64,000 nucleotides of DNA, from contig NZ_CP140614.1 in assembly GCF_036556685.1 (NCBI RefSeq), positions 1,612,001 to 1,676,000 of the forward strand, given 5' to 3'. Below, piece after piece: positions 54,173 to 62,843 of the stretch; position 1 is the stretch's first letter; the number at the start of each line of letters is the position of its first letter. The notes beneath the pieces were generated by a model, which saw nothing but the letters and a program-made list of their open reading frames with translations, was not told where the DNA came from and searched no databases. Source of the stretch: Sulfurospirillum sp. 1612. Its GTDB lineage: Bacteria; Campylobacterota; Campylobacteria; Campylobacterales; Sulfurospirillaceae. Both the position numbers and the translations under genes were made by a program.

Positions 54173-55416
54173 GTAAATCCTTTAATAAAAATTTTGTAAG
54201 TGGACATTTTACCACTAATTACATAATAAAAGGCTTTGTTGTAGCTTTTTGTTTGTCTCTTTTTATTTTTTTAAGATATTTTCAAATCGATGCCAAATGG
54301 CTTCACTCCATCATCGCAATCGTTGGCTTTTATGGACTACTAAAAAGCAACCGTTTTGAATCTTTTTGGATTGGTTTTTTCATAGGAATTTTCTGGTTTT
54401 ATTGGATTGCTTTAAGCTTTCGATATTATGGGCTCTCCTACCTGATTCCTTTCGTAATCCTCGCGATTGCACTCGTGTATGGCGTGATTTTTAGAGTTAT
54501 TGGTGCCTTTGAAAATCATCTTGTGATTAAAACGATTTTAATCTTTTTACTCAGTTTTATCCATCCTTTTGGATTCAATTGGTTGCAGCCCCAACTCATC
54601 CTCTCTTTTAGTTTTTTTAATCCGCTTTGGATGACTTATGCCGCATTTTTAATTGGCATATTATCATGGATAAAATTGCCATCTTATTATAAATTCATCG
54701 GACTCATTTTCTTACTTTTAGCAACATGGAATCCCTCCTATCAAACACCTAAAAATCCTCTAAATATTAAAATTACAACATCCAAAATCGACCAAGCAAA
54801 AAAGTGGGATCCTAAATATCAAGCTGAGATTTTATCTGAGAATTATCGCCAAATCCATGATGCCATCACCCATCATGATGACCTCATCATCTTGCCAGAG
54901 ACGGCTTTCCCCCTCTATCTTAATCAAAACCAAAATGCGCTCCAAAAACTCAAAAAACTCTCACACGATATCGATATTATCGCAGGTGCCCTCTCGTATC
55001 AAAATCAAAAAATCTATAATTCCACCTACTTTTTTCATGATGGTCATCTTCAAATCGCTAATAAAGTCGTCTTAGTCCCGTTTGGGGAGGAAATTCCACT
55101 GCCCTCTTTTATCGCCAACTTTATCAACAAAATTTTCTTTGATGGCTCAAGTGATTTTGACCATGCCAAAAAACCTCATGATTTTGTGATTGGGGGAGAA
55201 AAATATCGTAATGCCATCTGTTTTGAAGCCACTTCAGACCTGCTCTACCAAGGTGCACCACGCTTCATGATAGCCATCAGCAACAATGCATGGTTTTCAC
55301 CATCAACTGAGCCAATATTGCAAAATATATTGCTTCGATATTATGCTAAAAAATATCAGACTACGATTTATCACAGCGCCAATGATGGTCTCTCTGAAAT
55401 AATCAAACCCCAATAA
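54133..55416 (+). CDS. lnt: Apolipoprotein N-acyltransferase
   Basis: This 427-residue frame encodes a polytopic membrane protein with about six N-terminal helices and a C-terminal nitrilase domain with Glu in LPETAFPLY, Lys in NKVVLVPFGEE, and Cys in NAICFEATSD, the catalytic triad. It adds the third acyl chain to lipoproteins; the lptE product and the 63.4 kb lipoprotein are possible substrates. It is about 80 residues shorter than E. coli Lnt. The ATG at 54133 overlaps yajC on the other strand and lacks a good ribosome site; the hydrophobic sequence begins near 54220, so the real start may be a non-ATG codon further in. Confidence 0.87.
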   Translation: MEAMKLTYWYRLACKSFNKNFVSGHFTTNYIIKGFVVAFCLSLFIFLRYFQIDAKWLHSIIAIVGFYGLLKSNRFESFWIGFFIGIFWFYWIALSFRYYGLSYLIPFVILAIALVYGVIFRVIGAFENHLVIKTILIFLLSFIHPFGFNWLQPQLILSFSFFNPLWMTYAAFLIGILSWIKLPSYYKFIGLIFLLLATWNPSYQTPKNPLNIKITTSKIDQAKKWDPKYQAEILSENYRQIHDAITHHDDLIILPETAFPLYLNQNQNALQKLKKLSHDIDIIAGALSYQNQKIYNSTYFFHDGHLQIANKVVLVPFGEEIPLPSFIANFINKIFFDGSSDFDHAKKPHDFVIGGEKYRNAICFEATSDLLYQGAPRFMIAISNNAWFSPSTEPILQNILLRYYAKKYQTTIYHSANDGLSEIIKPQ

Positions 55417-55478
55417 AATTTTAATCTCAAATATATCTTTAAGAGGATAAAATTCATCAAAAAATTGGAAATATCATT

Positions 55479-55808
55479 ATGGATTTAGCCCTCAAAGCAT
55501 TACTCGGCGCTATTACGGTCATCATTATTCAACTTTTTGCTCAAAGTAAAAGTTTTTTTATCGCTGGACTCGCACCACTCTTTCCAACCTTTGCACTCAT
55601 TGCCCATTATATTGTCGGAAGCCAACGTGGTAGTGCGGATTTAAAAGAGACCATTCTCTTTGGTATTTTTTCTTTGATTCCGTACTTCTTTTATATGATT
55701 TCTTTGTATTTTTTCGTCGATAGATGGTCGCTAGGAGTGGCATTGATTGCCGCTACAATCGTTTGGTTGATTGCAGCGACAATCTTGGTTTTAATATGGC
55801 TGAAATAG
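55479..55808 (+). CDS. GlpM-family small inner-membrane protein
   Basis: This 109-residue protein has four membrane helices (ALKALLGAITVIIIQLF, a middle pair, and a last VWLIAATILVLIWLK) with the conserved HYIVGSQRGSADLKETI between helices 2 and 3. That fits the GlpM family, which is also 109 residues in Pseudomonas aeruginosa and linked there to alginate production, with no known mechanism. It is convergent with metK, 14 bases apart. Confidence 0.76.
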   Translation: MDLALKALLGAITVIIIQLFAQSKSFFIAGLAPLFPTFALIAHYIVGSQRGSADLKETILFGIFSLIPYFFYMISLYFFVDRWSLGVALIAATIVWLIAATILVLIWLK

Positions 55809-55822
55809 CCTTGTTTTTGGGA

Positions 55823-57064
55823 TTATTTATATATCTCTTTTAGAACTTCAAAAAGCTCCAATGCATCTAATCTCTCCCATGGATAATCACTCTGTCCCAC
55901 TTGTCCACGAGCCGCCACATCGGCGTATAAAAACGTCTCTTTACTTGGGGCATCAAGACCGAATTTTTTCGTAATCCAGCGAGGTGTCAGGCTGAAACTA
56001 TCCAAAACAAATTGTGAGAGAATATCATCACTCACATGATTATAAGTACCAAATGTATCCACGCTCACAGAGACTGGTTTAGCAACTCCGATGGCATAAG
56101 AGAGTTGTACGGAACATTTCTTTGCCAACCCACTGGCGACGATATTTTTGGCAATCCAACGTGCGGCATACAAGCCACTTCGATCCACTTTTGTATAATC
56201 TTTGCTCGATTGTGCTCCCCCACCAATAGGTGAATATCCACCAAAACTATCCACAATCAATTTGCGTCCGGTTAAGCCTGAATCATGAAGAGAACTGTGA
56301 CTAACATAACGTCCGGTTGGGTTGATATGAATGATGGTGTTCTCAGGGTCATACAAACGCGGAGGCAATGCCGTATCATCGATCAATCCCTTGATAAGCA
56401 TTCGCACCTCTTCTATAGGCATACTCTCAACAGAAGGCGCAGAGACAACAATCGTATGAATTTTCTGAGGAAGACAATTCTCAAAATTCTCTTTGGTGCC
56501 ATAATCCACAGTCACTTGCGTTTTGATATCTACTCCGAGTTTGTGATTGTGTTTGAGTGCATAATTATATACCTTATCACAAATCATACGAGCATACGTG
56601 ATAGCTGCTGGCATGAAATCAGCCGTTTCATTACTAGCAAAACCAAACATGATGCCTTGGTCTCCTGCGCCAATTTCACCATCTTCTTGGTCAACGCCTT
56701 GGTTAATATCTAAAGATTGTTGATTTAACAGCACTTGTACAGAGACATCATCAGGATAGAGACATTGTGCTCTACTAAATGAAGATTTTCCATCATAACC
56801 TATCTTAATCAATGCATCTTTTACGATATTTTTATAATCTTCTACATCTAAATCGGCTGTCGTTTTGACTTCACCCCCGATGATAATATTCTTGCCGGCT
56901 AGAAATACTTCACTGGCCACTCTTGAGTTTTTGTCTTCGATAATCAATCGATCGACGATACTATCAGCGATAATATCAGCACATTTATCCGGATGTCCCG
57001 GGCTGACAACTTCGCTGGTAAATAAATATTGTTGGGTATTGTTGTTTTGCATTTTGTTTTCCAT
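55823..57064 (-). CDS. metK: S-adenosylmethionine synthase
   Basis: This 413-residue enzyme makes SAM from methionine and ATP. It shows SEVVSPGHPDKCAD (ATP and Mg site), GAGDQGIMFG, and GGGAQSSKDYTKVDRSG (the phosphate loop), plus a C-terminal DVAARGQVG. I start at ATG 57064; ATG 57052 is also possible, as YLFTSEVV follows closely in most homologues. The frame is open upstream to 57166, but that stretch is a repeat-containing leader with no protein family features. The leader is about 180 bases long from the nearest promoter. Confidence 0.94.
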   Translation of the reverse strand: MENKMQNNNTQQYLFTSEVVSPGHPDKCADIIADSIVDRLIIEDKNSRVASEVFLAGKNIIIGGEVKTTADLDVEDYKNIVKDALIKIGYDGKSSFSRAQCLYPDDVSVQVLLNQQSLDINQGVDQEDGEIGAGDQGIMFGFASNETADFMPAAITYARMICDKVYNYALKHNHKLGVDIKTQVTVDYGTKENFENCLPQKIHTIVVSAPSVESMPIEEVRMLIKGLIDDTALPPRLYDPENTIIHINPTGRYVSHSSLHDSGLTGRKLIVDSFGGYSPIGGGAQSSKDYTKVDRSGLYAARWIAKNIVASGLAKKCSVQLSYAIGVAKPVSVSVDTFGTYNHVSDDILSQFVLDSFSLTPRWITKKFGLDAPSKETFLYADVAARGQVGQSDYPWERLDALELFEVLKEIYK

Positions 57065-57147
57065 TTCTTTGTTTTCCTGCTTACAGACGCAACGCTTACG
57101 CACCGTCTCTAAACTTGTTTTCCATCCTTTTGTTTTCCATTTCTTTG
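57052..57147 (-). repeat. Direct repeat of 20 bases around the metK start
   Basis: TTTTGTTTTCCATTTCTTTG occurs exactly at 57052-57071 and at 57128-57147, 76 bases apart; TTGTTTTCCAT recurs at 57115-57125. On the coding strand each copy contains AAATGGAAAACAAA, so the metK start region itself is duplicated. The segment between has an imperfect inverted repeat (AGACG...CGTCT). Confidence 0.85.
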
Positions 57148-57220
57148 AAGCGGTTTTAAAAACCAAAAAATAAAATTAAAAAGTTTGAATTTGAAGCATT
57201 TACATATCTTCAGTATTTGC

Positions 57221-57253
57221 TCACCTATTGTTTCTCAATGAGGGTGAATTATA
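57221..57253 (-). promoter_or_regulatory. metK promoter -10 box and 5'-end hairpin
   Basis: The minus-strand TATAAT (57253-57248) would start transcription near 57241. TCACC / GGTGA and ATTG / CAAT (57247-57221) form a stem with an asymmetric internal loop and a 5-base loop, right at the predicted 5' end. The promoter is 23 bases after the histidine kinase stop. Confidence 0.48.
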
Positions 57254-57275
57254 CAACTTTTAAATAAATATATTA

Positions 57276-58979
57276 TTAAGTATTAATCGCTAATTTTATC
57301 GTAAAGGTTGCCCCTTCATTTTGGTTTTGTACGCTGATGTAGCCATTCATATTTGCTTCAATGATGATTTTACTCATATACAGACCGATACCGGTCCCTT
57401 GCCTGGCGTGTTTGGTAGTATAATAAGGCTCAAATACCCGCTCCAAATTCTCCCCATGAATGCCGCCGGCATTGTCTTCTATCTTCACAAGAGCATATTT
57501 TTCACCTTTTTTTAGCGTGAGTTTTATAAAGGGGTGTTCTATTTTTCTCTCTAAAAGAGCATCTTTAGCATTGGACAAAATATTTAAAACCGCCTGTGCA
57601 AATTCTCTAGGATAGCCCAACACATCCAAATCATATTTGATATCGATATCAAACTCGATATTATTATATTTCAGCGAAGATTCAATGATATAACTAGCAC
57701 TACGGCATGCTTCTGCTAGGTTAAATTTTGTTTTTTCTTTAGACGGTTTAAAAAAATTCTGAAAATCACTAATCGTATTGGACATATGTGATAAAATAAT
57801 ATCACACTCTTCAATGCCTTTATTGAAAGTTTTCTCATCTAAATCATTATATTCTTGTTTCACTTGTAAATCTAGCAATATGGCATTGATTTCACCCAAG
57901 GGTTGTCGCCATTGGTGGGCAATATTTCCAATCATACTCCCCATCGCCGCGAGTTTACTCTGCTGTATCAGCAGTTGCTCTTGTTTCGTACGCTCTTTAA
58001 TCTCAAGCTCTATTCGATCTTCTAAATTGTCCAACATTTCATTCATCACCACTTTTAAAGTATTGAGCTCATGAGAACTGGCACTTTTTCTTAATCGTCT
58101 TTCTAGTCTTCCTTTTTTCAAATCGTCCATCACACTCGTAGCATCTTCTATCAATGCAATATCTTTTTTTAATTTGTCTCTTAATATCTCAACATTACGG
58201 TTTATCACCACGGCGATAGCACCAAATTCATCACGATTTTTCAGATGAATTTTAATCTTTTCATCTTTGTCAATAGTTCGTCCTAAGAGGTTAAAAAATC
58301 TTTTGAGACCATTTTGTACACGCTCTAAAGAAAAGACGATATTTCTAGCAATCAGATACCCAAATAAAAGTGTCAAAATGATGACGAGAAGGACACCTGA
58401 GGTTATCATAATCTGTTTTTTTGCAAAACTTTTTTTGGCATTAGTAAACGTCGCATACGACTTTCCTAATTGTGTCTCTTGCATTTTCTCAAGTTTTGAT
58501 ATCAAGATATAAAACTGTTTTCGCTCGACAACCTTGGTGTGCATTAATGCACCTTTTTTATAATCCTCTTTTAAATACCCATCCGAGATATAAACAAAGC
58601 GCTTATAATTTTTATATCCATCAACGACAAAAATTAAATCTCGATAATTTTTCCAAATCGTATTAATATGTTCATCAAGCATTGAGAAAGAGTAATTTAA
58701 TCGTTGGATTAAAGGAGTAATATTGCGCTCTATCTCTCTTTTGTAAACGCCATTAGGTGCTACGGTTAGCGACAAAGTCTCTTCTCGGAGTTTAAAAAGT
58801 GGCGTGATAAAATCTTGTTGAATCTTTTGAACTTTTTTGGAATTTTCAAACACTTCTTTGACTTTTTGAAATCCATCTTCTAAGATATTTTGTGCCAATA
58901 AGGACATCAAAACAATAGCAGCAACTCCGAGCATTGCCATGAGCAAAAATTTATATCGAATACTCAGGTAATTAATCAT
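57276..58979 (-). CDS. Membrane sensor histidine kinase
   Basis: This 567-residue protein has TM1 (FLLMAMLGVAAIVLMSLLAQ), a periplasmic helical sensor of about 160 residues, TM2 (VLLVIILTLLFGYLIA), a HAMP-like linker, the H-box AHQWRQPLGEINAIL with the phospho-His, and an ATPase domain with NILSNAKDALLE and GTGIGLYMSK. It should phosphorylate the adjacent regulator. The frame is open to 59075, but ATG 58979 makes a short 8-base overlap with the response-regulator stop, so I prefer it. The signal sensed is unknown; the neighbouring TorA-like enzyme suggests an electron acceptor. Confidence 0.92.
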   Translation of the reverse strand: MINYLSIRYKFLLMAMLGVAAIVLMSLLAQNILEDGFQKVKEVFENSKKVQKIQQDFITPLFKLREETLSLTVAPNGVYKREIERNITPLIQRLNYSFSMLDEHINTIWKNYRDLIFVVDGYKNYKRFVYISDGYLKEDYKKGALMHTKVVERKQFYILISKLEKMQETQLGKSYATFTNAKKSFAKKQIMITSGVLLVIILTLLFGYLIARNIVFSLERVQNGLKRFFNLLGRTIDKDEKIKIHLKNRDEFGAIAVVINRNVEILRDKLKKDIALIEDATSVMDDLKKGRLERRLRKSASSHELNTLKVVMNEMLDNLEDRIELEIKERTKQEQLLIQQSKLAAMGSMIGNIAHQWRQPLGEINAILLDLQVKQEYNDLDEKTFNKGIEECDIILSHMSNTISDFQNFFKPSKEKTKFNLAEACRSASYIIESSLKYNNIEFDIDIKYDLDVLGYPREFAQAVLNILSNAKDALLERKIEHPFIKLTLKKGEKYALVKIEDNAGGIHGENLERVFEPYYTTKHARQGTGIGLYMSKIIIEANMNGYISVQNQNEGATFTIKLAINT

Positions 58980-59664
58980 TGAGAATTCTGTATCCGACTC
59001 CTGAGAGATTTTTGATACATCCTTTTGGAAATTTTTGTCTGATATTTCGCACCAATGATTTGAGTGCATCATCACTCATGATATCATCTTGCCACACATA
59101 ATCTTGGATCTCTTGATAACTCACGACCCGATGTTTGTTTTGAATCAAAAGTTCAAAAAATAAAATTTCTTTTTTATTGAGCTTGATTTCTTCACCCTCG
59201 CGTGTCAGAATTTTATTATCAAAATCATAGCAAAAACCACAGGGTAATATCTCTGTTACAGATCTGACTTTTAATATGGTCTCAATGCATTTTTGCAAGG
59301 ATTTTTTTAAATCTTTTAAATTAATCGGCTTAATAATATATTGTTCTAAATGCAACTCAATAGCACTCAAAAGATAGTGCATATCGGTATGTGCGGTGGT
59401 GATGACAATCGGAATCTGATCGTCGCTTTGGCGCACTTGTTTGATAAACTCAATCCCATTCATCTTTGGCATTAAAATATCTGTGAAAATAATATCGGGA
59501 TTTTTTTCTTTATAGAGTTTCAAACCACTCTCACCATCGGTGGCCTCAAACACTTCTTTACTATAATATCTAAGGGCATCGGAAATCTTTTTCCGAATAC
59601 CCTCTTCATCTTCAACATAAAGAATCCGCAACGTTTTGAGCTTATTTAAAAAAAGATTATTCAA
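58972..59664 (-). CDS. OmpR-type response regulator
   Basis: This 230-residue protein has a receiver domain with the phospho-Asp in IIFTDILMPKMNG, the acidic pair YVEDEE, the Thr in VITTAH, and the Lys in YIIKPI, then a winged-helix DNA-binding domain ending SGVGYRILND. The start is TTG, with AAGGAG 6 bases upstream. It lies 74 bases from the cytochrome gene, which ends with a terminator, so it has its own promoter. The target is probably the adjacent torA-cytochrome pair, by position only. Confidence 0.93.
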   Translation of the reverse strand: MNNLFLNKLKTLRILYVEDEEGIRKKISDALRYYSKEVFEATDGESGLKLYKEKNPDIIFTDILMPKMNGIEFIKQVRQSDDQIPIVITTAHTDMHYLLSAIELHLEQYIIKPINLKDLKKSLQKCIETILKVRSVTEILPCGFCYDFDNKILTREGEEIKLNKKEILFFELLIQNKHRVVSYQEIQDYVWQDDIMSDDALKSLVRNIRQKFPKGCIKNLSGVGYRILND

Positions 59665-59712
59665 AGAAGACTCCTTTTATCAATAAAGAGATTTTACAAT
59701 GTTTTTTCTTTA

Positions 59713-59737
59713 TAAAAAGCATCAAGCACGCCTTGAT
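59713..59737 (-). terminator. Intrinsic terminator after the cytochrome gene
   Basis: ATCAAG / CTTGAT (59721-59737, loop of 5) is followed on the minus strand by GC and five T. The stem begins 1 base after the cytochrome c stop codon. A good, compact Rho-independent terminator that separates torA-cytochrome from the two-component genes. Confidence 0.75.
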
Positions 59738-59738
59738 A

Positions 59739-60296
59739 TTAATCACTTTGTTTCAAAATACCATCTTTTGCAAAAGCTTTTAGAAATCGCATAATCAACT
59801 GATCTTGTTTATGAGAGATTTTTGCCTTTGGCGCCATACTACTAAATATAGCACTCCACTCCAACATCGTGTGTTTTTTAATCACTTTCGCATGATGACA
59901 TTTTGTGCATTTATCATAAAAGAGATCAGAATTTTTCTCCCATGCCTCATCCATATCATCCGTCAATATTTTTTGGGGGACACTCAAAATGAGCACCCCT
60001 TTATCTTTGGATACTTGAATCTCATGCCTTTTACTTTTAACATGGGCGAACAAAAGACTGAGATTGCGAGTCGCAAACAATTTGGTATGATCGTCTTGAG
60101 CTACATATCCTATAATTTTAATCTGAGCTTGTTGCCCTTTTTTGGATATGATTTGAACAGGAGTACCATTATATAAAGCCACCCCTTGCTGGGTAACAAA
60201 AAGTGATTTTTTTCCTTGCGTATAGATATACGTGGCTCCTTGCATACTGATGTTCAAAAAACAACACGCTACTACCATCATGTAAAACAGTCTCAT
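59739..60296 (-). CDS. Periplasmic monohaem c-type cytochrome (TorC C-terminal-like)
   Basis: This 185-residue protein has a signal peptide (MRLFYMMVVACCFLNISMQG), a beta-rich region of about 100 residues, and one haem site CTKCH at residues 130-134 followed by a helical tail. The arrangement with a TorA-type enzyme immediately upstream matches Cj0264c-Cj0265c of Campylobacter jejuni, from memory, in which the monohaem cytochrome passes electrons to the molybdoenzyme. It lies 25 bases after the torA stop, so it is in the same transcript. Confidence 0.83.
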   Translation of the reverse strand: MRLFYMMVVACCFLNISMQGATYIYTQGKKSLFVTQQGVALYNGTPVQIISKKGQQAQIKIIGYVAQDDHTKLFATRNLSLLFAHVKSKRHEIQVSKDKGVLILSVPQKILTDDMDEAWEKNSDLFYDKCTKCHHAKVIKKHTMLEWSAIFSSMAPKAKISHKQDQLIMRFLKAFAKDGILKQSD

Positions 60297-60321
60297 ATCA
60301 CTTGTCCTCCCTGACTCGTAT

Positions 60322-62709
60322 TTAAATATTAGATACTTTTGGCATCAAATGTGCTTGATTGGGCACAATCTCACCTTTTGCTTTTCTAATCGCCACCAAT
60401 GCCGTATTAGCAGAACAAGATTGCGACATTTCAGAAGTTGGGCGTGAAGAGGTCAAAACATTGACATTCCCACTATTGCCACGACTGCCTTTTATGGCAG
60501 CATTTTCAGGACTATACCAAGCACCTTCTTCAATAGCTACGACACCTTCGCGGACATCTTCTGTCACGACAGCTCCTGCCAACAATGTTCCACGAGCATT
60601 GTATACTTCTACCAAATCACCATCGCTGATGCCATATTTTTTGGCATCTTTTGGATTGATTCTGACCGGTTCTCTCCCTTTGATTTTATAAAGTTCTGCA
60701 ATCCAGACATTATCCAATTGGGAATGTTTTCGATAAGTGGCATGAGGAGAGAGTAGATGCAATGGATATTGGTCTACTTCTTTGCTTCCCAGCCATTCAG
60801 CCGGTTCAAACCATGTCACATGCCCTTTGAAATCGTCATATCCATAATCAGCAAACTTTTTAGAAAAAATTTGAATTTTTCCACTTTCTGTTTTCAAAGG
60901 ATTTTTAATAGGGTCTTCTCTAAAAGAGCTATGTCGAACGTATTTATATGCCTCTTTTGGAATTTGATATTGAATAAAGCCTTTCTCCCAGAACTCTTCA
61001 AAAGGAATCGTTTTAGCCGCATCAGATTGTGCATAAAATGATTTAATATGCTCCATCACGCTTTTACCTTCTGTAAATTTTTTATAGTGTTTTTCACTGA
61101 ATTTTTTGGCTAAAAGCGCATAGATTTCATAATCATCTTTGGCCTCGTATGGGGTATCGACTACTTTACGCATCGCATAGATTTTATCACCTGAATAACT
61201 GCCGCTGAGCAAACTAATATCATCACGCTCCAATGTTGTGGTCGAAGGCAAGACAATATCGGCCATTTTTGCTGTTGGTGTCCACCATGGATCTTGTACG
61301 ATAAGTGTATCGAGTCGCTTAATCCCTTCGATGAGTTCATTCATATCTTGTTGATGACCGACATTGTTAGCTCCCGCTACATACATCAATGAAATCTTTG
61401 GTAATTTTATTTTTTCTCCGGTAAAATTAATCTCTTTGCCCGGATGTAACAATGCTTCGTTGATCCTCGACGCGGGGATAATCGCTTCGACTCTGTTTCG
61501 GCCTTGAGAAAATCCTCCTGGACCGGCTTTGCCAGCAGCGGCTTGTCCGCCTCCACCGTAATGCATTGAAAAACCAAATCCACCACCAGGAATTCCGACT
61601 TGTCCAATCATGGAAGCGAGTGTGATAATCCCCCATTGGGCTTGTTCTCCATGATGGGCACGTTGCAATGCCCAGTTTCCTGCGATAAAGGTTCTCTTTG
61701 AGACAAATAAATCTGCTAATTCTTTGATTTTACTAACGGGAACTTCTGTGATTTTCTCTGCCCATTGCGGTGTTTTAGCAATACCATCAGTTTTTCCTAA
61801 CAAATAAGGCACAAACTGTTCAAAACCATCGGTATATTTTTCAATAAATTTTTGATCATATTTTTTCGTAACATAGAGGTAATGCATCATCCCTAACATC
61901 AGAGCAACATCAGTGTTAGGACGAATATGAACACACTCGGCATCAAACATTTTAGCTGTTTGGGTTTTGATAGGATCAATTGAGATAAATTTGATATTAG
62001 ATTTTTTATACTTTAGATAATACGCATCATTCTTACGATTTGCCACGGCAAAATCGATTTTATTGGTTTTGAATAAATCAGCACCCCACATGACATAAAC
62101 TTGAGTATTGGCCAAGATTTGCTCATGGGTTGTTTGCAAGGAATATACTTCAATATCACCCACGATTGTTGGATTGGTACGAAGCGCTGCTCCGACACTG
62201 TAATCACCATCAGAATTAACTGATCCTCCTTTTACAATATTAAAAAATCTTCCCGCAAGAGTCGGACAATAATTGACCAATCCTGGATGAGCCCAACCAT
62301 CTGTTGTACCATTGTAGATTTGATCGCGAGGTGTTTTTTTGAGTGCTCCTGCTACAAGATCGAGCGCTTTTTCCCAACTAACGCGTACAAATTCATCATT
62401 GCCACGAAGCGCTTTATTGTCAGCTTTTCCTTCTAGATAGGTTTTTCTAACATAAGGATATTTGACTCTGGAATTCGAATAATTTCGATCTACCAAAGCT
62501 TTCATCATTCCCGGTCTATCATCAGATTCTTGTGGCTCAACATCCACAATCTTGCCATCTTGAACATAGGCATAAAATGCCCCAAAATGACTGGCACTTG
62601 GAATCTTTTTGACAGGAGAAAACAATTCGGTTGCACTCATGGTGGTGCTACCAAGTACTGCGGTCGCAGCAGCACTTCCTTTAAGAAAGCCTCTTCTTGA
62701 TATTTTCAT
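60322..62709 (-). CDS. torA: Tat-exported molybdopterin oxidoreductase, TorA/BisC type
   Basis: This 795-residue enzyme of the DMSO reductase family has the twin-arginine signal SRRGFLKG, and no N-terminal 4Fe-4S cysteines, as in TorA. The molybdenum ligand Ser is at about residue 171 (SDGDYSVGAAL). IIPASRINEALLHPGKE and QDPWWTPTAKMADIVLPSTT are typical. It should reduce TMAO, DMSO or a related N- or S-oxide in the periplasm. C. jejuni Cj0264c is a close parallel. Substrate is not fixed by sequence. GAAAGGA lies 7 bases before the ATG. Confidence 0.9.
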   Translation of the reverse strand: MKISRRGFLKGSAAATAVLGSTTMSATELFSPVKKIPSASHFGAFYAYVQDGKIVDVEPQESDDRPGMMKALVDRNYSNSRVKYPYVRKTYLEGKADNKALRGNDEFVRVSWEKALDLVAGALKKTPRDQIYNGTTDGWAHPGLVNYCPTLAGRFFNIVKGGSVNSDGDYSVGAALRTNPTIVGDIEVYSLQTTHEQILANTQVYVMWGADLFKTNKIDFAVANRKNDAYYLKYKKSNIKFISIDPIKTQTAKMFDAECVHIRPNTDVALMLGMMHYLYVTKKYDQKFIEKYTDGFEQFVPYLLGKTDGIAKTPQWAEKITEVPVSKIKELADLFVSKRTFIAGNWALQRAHHGEQAQWGIITLASMIGQVGIPGGGFGFSMHYGGGGQAAAGKAGPGGFSQGRNRVEAIIPASRINEALLHPGKEINFTGEKIKLPKISLMYVAGANNVGHQQDMNELIEGIKRLDTLIVQDPWWTPTAKMADIVLPSTTTLERDDISLLSGSYSGDKIYAMRKVVDTPYEAKDDYEIYALLAKKFSEKHYKKFTEGKSVMEHIKSFYAQSDAAKTIPFEEFWEKGFIQYQIPKEAYKYVRHSSFREDPIKNPLKTESGKIQIFSKKFADYGYDDFKGHVTWFEPAEWLGSKEVDQYPLHLLSPHATYRKHSQLDNVWIAELYKIKGREPVRINPKDAKKYGISDGDLVEVYNARGTLLAGAVVTEDVREGVVAIEEGAWYSPENAAIKGSRGNSGNVNVLTSSRPTSEMSQSCSANTALVAIRKAKGEIVPNQAHLMPKVSNI

Positions 62710-62747
62710 TTTATATCCTTTCTATAAATTTTAAAGTAGTATAAAAG

Positions 62748-62822
62748 AAAAAAGAGGCAAAAAAGAGGCAAAATAATTCACCTACGGTTGAGAACCATAG
62801 AGGATTATGAATGCCTCTTTTT
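62748..62822 (-). terminator. Large structured terminator with duplicated arm (dsrE/torA gap)
   Basis: On the minus strand, AAAAAGAGGCA pairs with TGCCTCTTTTT over 11 bases (62822-62812 with 62770-62760). Inside lies ATTCA/TGAAT and CTATGGTT/AACCGTAG (one G-U, loop of 3). The distal arm TGCCTCTTTTTT occurs twice in tandem (62770-62759 and 62759-62748). It ends the dsrE-like transcript 22 bases after its stop and lies before the torA promoter. Confidence 0.72.
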
Positions 62823-62843
62823 GTGAAGCATCATGATAGAAGA

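Noticed and set aside
57052-57253. metK leader as a known SAM riboswitch
   Set aside because: I could not find the conserved core of the SAM-I, SAM-II, SAM-III or SAM/SAH types. Kept only as an unclassified leader.
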